Assembly (NCBI GenBank): GCA_021826655.1
Contig: JAKAZC010000044.1
Span: 1 to 12,026, forward strand
Direction of reading: 5' to 3'
DNA: 12,026 nt
Source: Actinomycetes bacterium
GTDB taxonomy: Bacteria; Actinomycetota; Acidimicrobiia; Acidimicrobiales; RAAP-2
This document shows, piece after piece, positions 1 to 6,557 of the stretch. Under the pieces are notes generated by a model. It was not told the DNA's origin. It worked only from the letters and a program-made list of their open reading frames with translations, and searched no databases. How positions within the stretch are numbered: position 1 is the stretch's first letter; every line of letters begins with the position of its first letter. Made by a program: the position numbers and the translations under genes.

Positions 1-72
1 ATGGCCATCTTCGCCCGGCGGCGAGAGGTGTCGGTGATGAAGCTCGTTGGCGCCACAAATTGGAAACCCTGA
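1..72 (+). pseudogene. ftsX: FtsX fragment upstream of an in-frame stop (5' end outside the window)
   Basis: Reading from base 1, the frame gives MAIFARRREVSVMKLVGATN and then W-K-P-stop (TGA at 70-72). AIFARRRE followed by MKLVGATNW is the conserved cytoplasmic stretch before the third membrane helix of FtsX, the membrane partner of the ATPase FtsE in the divisome. FtsEX controls cell-wall hydrolases. The FtsX reading continues in the same frame at 94-321, so this is one gene broken by a stop. The residues around the stop (KP*TPITSQG) replace a stretch that FtsX normally fills with hydrophobic and acidic residues leading into the helix, and no frame shift occurs. Recognition of FtsX is firm. 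Whether the stop is a real mutation or an assembly error cannot be told from the sequence. Confidence 0.6.
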
Positions 73-93
73 ACGCCGATCACCAGCCAAGGG

Positions 94-321
94 ATGATCC
101 AGGGTCTGCTCGGGGCCGGCGTGGCCGTCCTGGTCGTACTCGCCCTCTACTGGGGGATCGGGTTGGACCAGGCGAGAACCGCGGCCGACTCCAACATCAT
201 CCATCAGATGTCATTGAGCGGTTGGGAGGTCTTCTTCACCTGCCTGCTCGTCTCGGTGGTGGGTGTCGGCGTCGGTGTCATCGGTTCGGCCTTCGCCGTC
301 CGACGCTTCCTCGACGTCTGA
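94..321 (+). CDS. ftsX: Cell division protein FtsX, C-terminal part (last two membrane helices)
   Basis: This 75-residue reading starts at an internal ATG (MIQGLLGAGVAVLVVLALYW) and ends FAVRRFLDV. It holds two hydrophobic segments, about residues 5-22 and 46-66. They match the third and fourth transmembrane helices of FtsX, and AVRRFLDV is a typical FtsX tail. It lies in the same frame as the fragment at 1-72, so it is most likely the end of ftsX rather than a separate gene. The N-terminal helix and extracytoplasmic domain would lie before the window, usually behind ftsE. Expression on its own would need a new start at 94, and I see no ribosome binding site there. If the TGA at 70-72 is real, the gene is probably inactive or makes split products. 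Confidence 0.7.
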   Translation: MIQGLLGAGVAVLVVLALYWGIGLDQARTAADSNIIHQMSLSGWEVFFTCLLVSVVGVGVGVIGSAFAVRRFLDV

Positions 322-406
322 TCGGACCCGGGCCTTCTGTCAGGCCACGCGGGTCGGGCGCCCGGACGGTAGCTCGGGTCGGCGATTCCGGGACGGTGGT
401 CTCGGG

Positions 407-1780
407 TCAGCCGGACCGGTTGATCCCGAGCCCCGGTCGGGTGCACGAATCGACGGTGGAGGTGCCGCTGAACCGGGAACGGACCCAGCGGTTGATCACC
501 GGGATCGACTGGTCGAGTACGTGGCCGTGCCCGACACCCGGTTCCGTCACGTAGTCCACCGTGTCGTACTGGGCGCGGCAGAGCCGCCGGCCGACGAAGC
601 TGGTGGTCTGGCCGAACGGCACCACCCTGTCGGCCGTGCCCTGGACCACCAGGATCGGAGCCGACGTGGGAGAGCCACCCGGTCGATTGGCCCGATTGGC
701 AGCCTGGACGGCAGGTTGCCGCTGCCATCCGGGGAGGAAGAACCTCGCCGGCGGGACGGCGTCGTAGAGCAACGCCACGCCGTCGACACACGACGACGAG
801 ACGGCAGGGATCCCGGCCAGTCCCGCGGGCGTGAGCACCTGCTGGAGGGCGAAGGTCCGGTAGTGGCGGGCCCAGGCGAACAGCGCCATGGCCGTGAAGG
901 CCGACTGCCCCGACGGGGAAGGCACGTCGCCGGACGGCGCCAGTTCGAGTACCGAGGTCACCGGCGCCACGGCGACGACGCCGGCCACGAAGAGCTCGGG
1001 GGCGTAGGTCTGGGCGATCTCCCCCGCGAACAACGCAGCCTGTCCACCCTGGGAGTACCCGAGGATCACGACGGCGTTCGAGGCGCTGGCGCCGACCAGC
1101 GACCGTGCGGCCCGGGCGCCGTCGAGCACGTCCTCGGCCTCGCTGTCACCCACCAGGTAGGGGTGGAGGCCGGGTGTGCCGAGACCGCGGTAGTCGGCCG
1201 CGACCACGATCTCCCCGTCGGCGAGCAGTGCTGCGAGGTCGGGGATGGTGGCTGTCCCGTCGACCGATGGGGCACACCCAGACGCCACGCCGGTGGTCCC
1301 GTGGGCCCAGCTCACGATGGGGAACCCGCCTGGCGGCGGGCTACCGCCGGGGACGACGACCACGCCCGACTCGGCCAGGTCCCCGCCCGACGCCGAGGTG
1401 GTGTGGAACAGGACGCGCCAGGCCCGTGTGCCGGCGGGAAGTCCGGGCCCGGCGGCGATCGCCTGGGAGCGGATGACCGTGCCCGCCGGTGCATAGGGCA
1501 GGGCACTCGGTGGCCGATAGAACGCGGCGAGGGTCCCGGTGACCGAGCTGTCGCCCCCGTGGACCACGGCCATGGCGGACACCGCGGCCACCGTGGACAG
1601 GGGTCCGGCCGGCCCCGGTGCCGAGGCGAGGCGTGCCTCGGAGATCGGGGCGGCCGCCGGCGTGACGGCGGTCACCGGGTCGGCCGGTGATCCGGTGACC
1701 GCCAGCGCGATGCCCAGCAACAGGACCACGACGACCGTCGAGACCGACGGTGCGTGCGCTCGTGAGCGGAGAGTCGCCAT
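407..1780 (-). CDS. Secreted lipase/esterase, alpha/beta-hydrolase (secretory lipase family)
   Basis: This 457-residue protein probably hydrolyses ester lipids outside the cell or in the envelope. The N-terminus has basic residues (R5, R7) followed by a hydrophobic stretch (about 15-29) and then an Ala/Pro-rich linker, which fits a secretion signal. Visible catalytic elements are an oxyanion-type WAHGTTG (158-164), the nucleophile elbow GYSQGG (241-246, Ser243), the acid in GTADRVVPF (381-389, Asp384) and the histidine in GVGHGH (415-420, His418 or His420). This order and the length of about 450 residues fit the secretory lipase family (CAL-A/LIP-like, Pfam PF03583), which is common in actinobacteria. 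The ATG at 1778-1780 lies 9 nt after a TACTGT box, so the message may be nearly leaderless. The gene is divergent from the serine hydrolase at 1839. The substrate cannot be named; esterase and lipase are both possible. Confidence 0.85.
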   Translation of the reverse strand: MATLRSRAHAPSVSTVVVVLLLGIALAVTGSPADPVTAVTPAAAPISEARLASAPGPAGPLSTVAAVSAMAVVHGGDSSVTGTLAAFYRPPSALPYAPAGTVIRSQAIAAGPGLPAGTRAWRVLFHTTSASGGDLAESGVVVVPGGSPPPGGFPIVSWAHGTTGVASGCAPSVDGTATIPDLAALLADGEIVVAADYRGLGTPGLHPYLVGDSEAEDVLDGARAARSLVGASASNAVVILGYSQGGQAALFAGEIAQTYAPELFVAGVVAVAPVTSVLELAPSGDVPSPSGQSAFTAMALFAWARHYRTFALQQVLTPAGLAGIPAVSSSCVDGVALLYDAVPPARFFLPGWQRQPAVQAANRANRPGGSPTSAPILVVQGTADRVVPFGQTTSFVGRRLCRAQYDTVDYVTEPGVGHGHVLDQSIPVINRWVRSRFSGTSTVDSCTRPGLGINRSG

Positions 1781-1789
1781 GGTCGCACC

Positions 1790-1795
1790 ACAGTA
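1790..1795 (-). promoter_or_regulatory. -10 box of the lipase gene
   Basis: TACTGT (minus strand) fits the TANNNT -10 consensus and ends 9 nt before the lipase ATG. The position implies transcription starting at or within a few bases of the start codon. No clear -35 box is visible. Confidence 0.5.
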
Positions 1796-1823
1796 GCCAC
1801 GAGGCGCGACCCTCGTGGTCCCC

Positions 1824-1829
1824 TACGCT
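1824..1829 (+). promoter_or_regulatory. -10 box of the serine hydrolase gene
   Basis: TACGCT fits TANNNT and ends 9 nt before the ATG at 1839. It supports that ATG over the GTG at 1815, which lies upstream of the box. No clear -35 box is visible. Confidence 0.5.
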
Positions 1830-1838
1830 GGCAACGAC

Positions 1839-2702
1839 ATGGACGCCCTGGGACCGGTAAGCGACTGGCCGATGGACCAGGCCGCCGTCGGGGTGCTCCG
1901 ACTCGGCCCGGAGGGACCCGGTCCGGCCTCGACCACGGGGGACACCGCTCGGGTCCAGGCGTGGGCCTCGGTGTCCAAGCCGGCCACCGCACTCGCGGTG
2001 CTGGTGGCGGTCGAGGAGGGGACGCTGGCCCTCGACGAGCCGGCTGGGCCACCCGGATCGACCGTCCGCCACCTGCTGGCCCATGCCTCGGGCCTCGGAC
2101 CCGGACCGGGCCCCCCGGTCGAGGCACCGGGAGCGCGACGCATCTACTCCAACGCCGGCTACGAGGTGCTGGGGACCGTACTCGAAGCCCGGTCCGGCAT
2201 GTCGTTCGCCGAGTATCTGGAGGCGGGCGTCCTGGAGCCACTGGGCATGTCCGGTACGTCGCTGGTCGGCCCACCGTCGTCGGCGGCGGCCGCGGGTCTG
2301 GCCGGGCCGTTGGACGACCTGGTCGCACTGGGGCGTGAATGGGCGCGCCCGACGCTGGTGAGCGAGGCGACCTGGCATGCCGCCACCTCGGTCCAGTTCC
2401 CGACACTTGCCGGGGTGCTCCCCGGATTCGGCCCGTTCGACCCGTGCGACTGGGGGCTCGGGGTGGAGGTTCGCGGGGTGAAGCGCCCCCACTGGACCGG
2501 CCGCACCAACTCGGCGGCGACCTACGGACACTTCGGCCAGTCGGGGTCGTTCCTCTGGGTCGATCCGGAGGCAGGTGTCCTGTGCGCCGGGCTCGCGGAC
2601 CGGCCCTTCGGGGCGTGGGCGTCGCGGGCGTGGCCCGCGCTGGCAGATGCCGTCCTGGCCGAGCTCGGCGCCCCCCCCGGGGGGGGCGAGGCCCGCCCGT
2701 GA
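1839..2702 (+). CDS. Beta-lactamase-fold serine hydrolase (class C / PBP4*-like)
   Basis: This 287-residue protein belongs to the penicillin-binding-protein/beta-lactamase superfamily (Pfam PF00144 type). These enzymes use a serine-lysine pair on peptides, esters or beta-lactams. The motifs visible are S-V-S-K at 44-47 (SxxK), Y-S-N at 103-105 (YxN), and H-F-G in YGHFGQSGSF (229-238), the HxG/KTG-position motif. HLLAHASGL (78-86) is also typical of the family. No signal peptide is evident, so a cytoplasmic esterase or peptidase role is more likely than true antibiotic resistance. The reading frame is open back to a GTG at 1815. I chose the ATG at 1839 because of the -10 box at 1824-1829. The last codons contain a C8G8 run. 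The gene is divergent from the lipase and 66 bp upstream of the nucleotidyltransferase. Confidence 0.83.
   Translation: MDALGPVSDWPMDQAAVGVLRLGPEGPGPASTTGDTARVQAWASVSKPATALAVLVAVEEGTLALDEPAGPPGSTVRHLLAHASGLGPGPGPPVEAPGARRIYSNAGYEVLGTVLEARSGMSFAEYLEAGVLEPLGMSGTSLVGPPSSAAAAGLAGPLDDLVALGREWARPTLVSEATWHAATSVQFPTLAGVLPGFGPFDPCDWGLGVEVRGVKRPHWTGRTNSAATYGHFGQSGSFLWVDPEAGVLCAGLADRPFGAWASRAWPALADAVLAELGAPPGGGEARP
2671..2686 (+). repeat. C8-G8 palindrome inside the 3' end of the serine hydrolase gene
   Basis: Eight C are followed directly by eight G, and one further CG pair on each side makes a 20-bp perfect inverted repeat (2669-2688). It encodes part of the A-P-P-G-G-G tail of the hydrolase. A loopless palindrome this G/C-rich is prone to polymerase slippage and to sequencing error. 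There is no T-run after it, so an intrinsic terminator is unlikely. Confidence 0.85.
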
Positions 2703-2755
2703 CGCCCGGGAGCGGCGGGAGGGTGGAACCCCGGCATAGCGTCCCCGGCCACGTC

Positions 2756-2761
2756 TAGGAT
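2756..2761 (+). promoter_or_regulatory. -10 box of the nucleotidyltransferase gene
   Basis: TAGGAT, a good -10 hexamer, ends exactly 7 nt before the ATG at 2769. This spacing predicts a leaderless transcript starting at the A of the start codon. There is no Shine-Dalgarno sequence in the gap and no clear -35 box. Confidence 0.6.
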
Positions 2762-2768
2762 CCGCCGC

Positions 2769-3512
2769 ATGAAGGGTGTCCTCCTCGCCGGTGGTACCGG
2801 CTCGCGCCTCCATCCGCTGACACGGATCACCAACAAGCACCTGTTGCCGATCTACGACCGGCCCATGATCAATTGGTCGATCGAGGCCCTGGTCCACGCC
2901 GGGATCACGGAGATCATGCTGGTGACGGGCGGGACCCACGCGGGCGAGTTCCTGCGCCTGCTCGGCAACGGCCAGGGATTCGGGATCGACCGGCTGAGCT
3001 ACGCCTACCAGGACCGTCCCGGCGGGATCGCCGAGGCGCTCGGACTCGCCGCCCGGTTCGTGGACGGGGATCCCGTCCTGGTGATGTTGGCCGACAATAT
3101 CTGCGAGAACTCGATCCAACCCATGGTCGACGCGTTCCGGGCCGATCCCCACGGGGCCCGGATCCTGCTCACCCCGGTCGAGGAGGACGAGCACCTCCGT
3201 CACCTCGGCGTGCCGACCTTCGACACCGCAGGCAAGGTGGTGGGCATCGTCGAGAAACCCGAGCATCCCGGCTCCAAGTTCGGCGTGACCGGCATCTACT
3301 GCTACGACGCCGACGTGTTCGACGTGATCCCGACCCTGGAGCCGTCAGGACGGGGCGAACTGGAGATCACGGACGTCAACAACCACTACATCGACCAGGG
3401 GGCGATGGCCTACGACGTCCTCGAAGGGTTCTGGGGCGATGCCGGCGAGTCGATCGACGCGTACTACACGGTCAACGACTTCGTCCGTACCAACGGGGCC
3501 AACAAGGGCTGA
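2769..3512 (+). CDS. Glucose-1-phosphate thymidylyltransferase-like nucleotidyltransferase (short RmlA type)
   Basis: This 247-residue cytoplasmic enzyme should couple a sugar-1-phosphate with an NTP, most likely glucose-1-phosphate with dTTP to give dTDP-glucose for surface polysaccharide. The Rossmann-like nucleotidyltransferase signature GGTGSRLHPLT is at 8-18. Lys23 and PIYDRPMI (27-34) correspond to the substrate-binding KxLLPxYDKPMI of RmlA. QDRPGGIAEAL is at 81-91, and LADN (107-110) carries the metal-binding Asp109. VEKP is at 161-164, and GELEITDVN (196-204) carries the second metal ligand, Asp202. The protein is shorter than classical RmlA (about 290 residues) and lacks the extended C-terminal region, as in short forms of archaea and some actinobacteria. 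No rmlB, rmlC or rmlD is adjacent, so the pathway is uncertain; another NDP-sugar product is possible. It runs convergently into the acyl-CoA synthetase with a 29-bp gap. Confidence 0.85.
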   Translation: MKGVLLAGGTGSRLHPLTRITNKHLLPIYDRPMINWSIEALVHAGITEIMLVTGGTHAGEFLRLLGNGQGFGIDRLSYAYQDRPGGIAEALGLAARFVDGDPVLVMLADNICENSIQPMVDAFRADPHGARILLTPVEEDEHLRHLGVPTFDTAGKVVGIVEKPEHPGSKFGVTGIYCYDADVFDVIPTLEPSGRGELEITDVNNHYIDQGAMAYDVLEGFWGDAGESIDAYYTVNDFVRTNGANKG

Positions 3513-3541
3513 CGCCCGGGGCCGCACGGCCGAGTGGGGCC

Positions 3542-5194
3542 TCAGTCGAGTGACACGCCCATCCACGCTGCCGTCTCGAAGCGGTGGCGGGCGTAGTCGA
3601 CCTTGCCCGAGGGGGAACGTCCGATGGTCTCGACGAAGCGGACCCGGCGGGGGGCCTTGTAGCCGGCGAGCCTGCCCTTCACGAGCTCGATGACGGCGTC
3701 GGAGTCGACCGACCCGTCGGGCGTCCCCGGGGTGAGCTGCACCACGGCCACGATCTCCTCGCCGAAGCGTTCGTCGGGTATCCCGACGACCACCGCGTCG
3801 AGCACGCCATCGACGGTCTTCACGACCTCCTCGACCTCTTCGGGGTAGACCTTCTCGCCGCCGGTGTTGATGCACACCGAGCCGCGGCCGAGCAGGTGGA
3901 TGGAGCCGTCCTCACGGATCTCGGCGTAGTCGCCCGGGATCGAGTAGCGCTGGCCGTCGACGAGCCGGAACGTCGCCGCCGACTTCGCTTCGTCCTTGTA
4001 GTAGCCGACCGGGATGCGCCCACCGAGCGCGAGCACCCCAACCGCGCCCGAACCGGGCTCGACGTCGGTGCCGTCCGTGCCGATGACCCGCACGTCGGGC
4101 CCGAGCCGGAACCGGGCCGTCTGCGCCGCCCCCTCGGCGGAGGACACCGAGTTCCCCATGCCCAGGGCCTCCGACGACGAGAAGGCGTCTACGAGCAGCA
4201 TGCCGGGGTGGTGGCGCAGTAGCCCCTGCTTGGACCCCTCGCTCCACATCACGCCCGACGAGATGATGGCCGCCAGGCTGGACAGGTCCCATCGGCCGCG
4301 GTCTGCATCGAGCGTGGCCAGGATCGGCTTGGCGAAGGCGTCGCCCACGATGATCAGGGCGTTCACCTTCTGGGCCTCGACGGTGTCGAGCAGTTCGACC
4401 GGATCGAACTGCCGGCCGGTGAGGGTCACCACCCGCCCTCCCTCGCTCAGGCACTCCATCGCGGTGAACCCGCCCGTGCCGTGCATGAGAGGGCAGGCCG
4501 GCAGCAGGGTCATGCCCGGCCCGTGGGCCGCCAGGTCGGCCCTGACGTCGTCGGTCCCGCCCTCGGGCGGATAGCGCCGGAAACCACTGCCGTTCAGCCG
4601 GGCGAACAGGTCGTCCTGGCGCCACATGACACCTTTGGGCATCCCGGTGGTCCCTCCGGTGTAGAGCATGTGGAGGTCGTCGGGCCCCCGTCCCCACGGG
4701 GCGCGGACCCGCGGTGCGCCGTCGGATCCGTGGGTACCGGTCGTCTCGGCCGCCTCTTCGAACGGGACGGCCCACGGCGGGCAGCTGGCCGTGCCGTCGT
4801 CGACCCACAGCCAGTTGCGCACCCCGGTCACCCGGTCGCGGATGCCCTCGATGCGTTCCACGAACGTGCCGTGGAACACGACGGTCACCGCGTCGGCGTT
4901 CTCCCACAGGTACACGAGCTCGTCATCCGCGTACCGGTAGTTCGTGTTGATGGGGACGAGGCCGACCTTGTAGGCGGCGTAGGTGGCCTCGAGGTACTCC
5001 GGGCAGTTGTAGAGGTACAGGGCGAGTTTGTCCTGCCCGGCCACCCCGGCGCCGAGCAGCCATCGCCCGACGTTCTCGGCCCGCCGGTCGAATGCGCGCC
5101 ACGTGCGGGTGCGGCCCCCATGGACGAGCGCCGGCGCGTCCGGTACCTGCTCGGCCACGGTCTCCCATACATCGGCGAAGTTCCACGTGCTCAC
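3542..5194 (-). CDS. Acyl-CoA synthetase (FadD19-like, AMP-forming)
   Basis: This 550-residue enzyme activates a carboxylic acid to its CoA thioester through an acyl-adenylate. ANL-superfamily motifs appear in order: the P-loop YTGGTTGMPKG (178-188) followed by VMWRQDD (189-195), PLMHGTGG (235-242), the adenine-binding SSSEALG (339-345), IPGDYAE (419-425), GRGSVCINTGGEKVYPEEVE (436-455) and the C-terminal catalytic Lys531 in SPSGKVDY. The MWR after the P-loop and INTGGEKVYPEEVE resemble FadD19/FadD17-type synthetases of mycobacteria, which act on steroid side chains, but a fatty-acid substrate is equally possible. The frame is open much further upstream (to 5713), but that part runs antisense over the next gene. 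The GTG at 5192-5194 fits because GAGGAGG lies 5 nt before it and homologues begin about here. It is divergent from the acyl-CoA dehydrogenase, 151 bp away. Confidence 0.9.
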   Translation of the reverse strand: MSTWNFADVWETVAEQVPDAPALVHGGRTRTWRAFDRRAENVGRWLLGAGVAGQDKLALYLYNCPEYLEATYAAYKVGLVPINTNYRYADDELVYLWENADAVTVVFHGTFVERIEGIRDRVTGVRNWLWVDDGTASCPPWAVPFEEAAETTGTHGSDGAPRVRAPWGRGPDDLHMLYTGGTTGMPKGVMWRQDDLFARLNGSGFRRYPPEGGTDDVRADLAAHGPGMTLLPACPLMHGTGGFTAMECLSEGGRVVTLTGRQFDPVELLDTVEAQKVNALIIVGDAFAKPILATLDADRGRWDLSSLAAIISSGVMWSEGSKQGLLRHHPGMLLVDAFSSSEALGMGNSVSSAEGAAQTARFRLGPDVRVIGTDGTDVEPGSGAVGVLALGGRIPVGYYKDEAKSAATFRLVDGQRYSIPGDYAEIREDGSIHLLGRGSVCINTGGEKVYPEEVEEVVKTVDGVLDAVVVGIPDERFGEEIVAVVQLTPGTPDGSVDSDAVIELVKGRLAGYKAPRRVRFVETIGRSPSGKVDYARHRFETAAWMGVSLD

Positions 5195-5199
5195 GTCAG

Positions 5200-5206
5200 C
5201 CTCCTC
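5200..5206 (-). promoter_or_regulatory. Strong Shine-Dalgarno site of the acyl-CoA synthetase
   Basis: GAGGAGG on the minus strand lies 5 nt before the GTG at 5194. It decides the start codon and marks this gene as leadered, unlike most of its neighbours. Confidence 0.7.
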
Positions 5207-5332
5207 GTTCCGGGTGCCTGGGTCCGGAGCGTGCCGACGTGCCCGACACCGGCGGCACCCGCCGGGGCAGGCCGGTCCGAGACCGGGGAAGTCGCCCGAG
5301 GCCGCGGCACCTCCGCGGTGATCGGTGCAGCC

Positions 5333-5338
5333 TACGCT
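5333..5338 (+). promoter_or_regulatory. -10 box of the acyl-CoA dehydrogenase gene
   Basis: TACGCT ends exactly 7 nt before the ATG at 5346, with no Shine-Dalgarno between. It predicts leaderless transcription and supports the ATG at 5346 over the upstream CTG-type opening at 5325. Confidence 0.55.
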
Positions 5339-5345
5339 TGGCCCC

Positions 5346-6488
5346 ATGGACACCGCGCCGCCCCCCGACGACGACCCCCGGCGGCTCGAGCTGCGGTCCT
5401 GGTTCGCGGAGCACCCCACGCCCTCCGGCCGGCAGCTGGCCGACCGGGGACTGGTGGCCCCGCACTGGCCGGCCCCGTGGGGCCTGGGTGCCGACCCCGC
5501 CCACCAGCTGCTGGTCGACGAGGAGCTGCAGCGGGCCGGGGTGCGTCGTCCGGACAACACGATCGGGATCGGCTGGGCGGGTCCGACGCTCCTCCATGCC
5601 GGAACGGCCGCGCAGAAGGAGCGGTATCTGTTCCCGCTGCTCGCCGCGGACGAGATCTGGTGCCAGCTGTTCAGCGAGCCCGGCGCCGGGTCGGACCTGG
5701 CGTCGCTGACCACCCGGGCCGAACTCGACGGTGACGAGTGGGTGGTGCGGGGCCAGAAGGTCTGGACGAGCTACGCCCACCGTGCCGCCTTCGGGATCCT
5801 GCTCGCCCGTACCGAGCCCGACGCCCCAAGGCACCAGGGGATCTCGTACTTCGTCTGCCCCATGGACGCACCTGGTGTCACCGTCCGCCCGCTGATCGAC
5901 ATGACCGGGGCCCACACGTTCAACGAGGTCGTTCTCGACGAGGTGCGTCTCCCCGCCGCCAACCTGGTGGGGGACCGGGGACGAGGCTGGTCGCTGGCCA
6001 AGGTGACCCTGGCCAACGAGCGGGTCTCGCTGTCGGGGGCCGGGGCGCTGTGGGGGATGGGCCCGACGGCCGATGACCTCCTGACCGCGGTCCGGATCGG
6101 AGGCGGCATCGACGACCCGCTGTTGCGCCAACGGCTGGCCGCGGTGTGGATAGAGGGTGAGATCCTCCGGCTGCTCCGCCTGCGCACGGTGTCCGCCGCC
6201 GTCGCCGGCGCGCCGCCCGGGCCCGAGGCGAGTGTGCGCAAGGCGTTGGCCGACGACCACGGGCAGCACATCATGGACCTGGCCCGCGATCTGGCCGGGG
6301 CCTCGGGGATGCTCTCCGGCAGTGGACCGGTACCCGGCACGCCCGACGCCGGCGGTTGGCCGGACGCACTGTGGTCGTACGGGTTCCTGTTCGCCCCGGC
6401 GCTGACCATCGGGGGCGGGACCGCGGAGGTCCAGCGCAACATCATCGCCGAGCGCACGCTCGGGTTGCCGCACGACCCGCAGTCCTAG
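5346..6488 (+). CDS. Acyl-CoA dehydrogenase (FadE-type flavoenzyme)
   Basis: This 380-residue FAD enzyme should introduce the alpha-beta double bond into an acyl-CoA, passing electrons to an electron-transfer flavoprotein. Family signatures are QLFSEPGAGSDLASL (107-121), GQKVWTSYA (136-144; the flavin-proximal WTS), the middle beta-domain through TFNEVVLDEVRLP (191-203), and the C-terminal helical domain ending GGGTAEVQRNIIAERTLGLP (356-375), the usual FAD-binding and dimer motif. The N-terminal helical domain is somewhat short. I did not identify the catalytic glutamate with certainty. It is divergent from the acyl-CoA synthetase, so the two may be co-regulated and act in sequence on the same acid. 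The closest types I can recall are mycobacterial FadE proteins linked to sterol or branched-acid breakdown; the substrate is not resolved. Confidence 0.9.
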   Translation: MDTAPPPDDDPRRLELRSWFAEHPTPSGRQLADRGLVAPHWPAPWGLGADPAHQLLVDEELQRAGVRRPDNTIGIGWAGPTLLHAGTAAQKERYLFPLLAADEIWCQLFSEPGAGSDLASLTTRAELDGDEWVVRGQKVWTSYAHRAAFGILLARTEPDAPRHQGISYFVCPMDAPGVTVRPLIDMTGAHTFNEVVLDEVRLPAANLVGDRGRGWSLAKVTLANERVSLSGAGALWGMGPTADDLLTAVRIGGGIDDPLLRQRLAAVWIEGEILRLLRLRTVSAAVAGAPPGPEASVRKALADDHGQHIMDLARDLAGASGMLSGSGPVPGTPDAGGWPDALWSYGFLFAPALTIGGGTAEVQRNIIAERTLGLPHDPQS

Positions 6489-6497
6489 CGGCGGTCC

Positions 6498-6551
6498 TCC
6501 GCCGTAGCCGCCGTAGCCGCCGTAGCCGCCGTAGCCGCCGTAGCCGCCGTC
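6498..6551 (-). repeat. 9-bp tandem repeat (GCCGCCGTA on the + strand), (Gly-Gly-Tyr)n in frame behind the next gene's stop
   Basis: Four perfect copies of GCCGCCGTA lie at 6507-6542, with an imperfect copy on each side (TCCGCCGTA at 6498-6506 and GCCGCCGTC at 6543-6551). The tract sits between the stops of two convergent genes. On the minus strand, in frame with the cysteine-rich protein and starting three codons after its TGA, it reads as repeated Gly-Gly-Tyr. The length is a multiple of three, so copy changes would keep that frame. Confidence 0.9.
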
Positions 6552-6557
6552 CCGGTG

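Noticed and set aside
263..1690. Long open frame on the plus strand over the lipase gene
   Set aside because: Shadow of high-GC codon bias: Arg/Gly/Ala-rich translation with no recognisable motif, opposite a gene with a full catalytic triad.
1341..3266. 641-codon open frame on the minus strand over the serine hydrolase and nucleotidyltransferase
   Set aside because: It is antisense to two genes with clear family motifs, is low in complexity and has no recognisable domain.
3513..3541. Hairpin terminator between the nucleotidyltransferase and acyl-CoA synthetase
   Set aside because: Only a 4-bp GGCC stem with a 4-nt loop and no T-run is visible, which is too weak to call.
5195..5713. N-terminal extension of the acyl-CoA synthetase up to 5713
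   Set aside because: The extension is low-complexity, runs antisense over the dehydrogenase start and is not needed: GAGGAGG marks the GTG at 5194.
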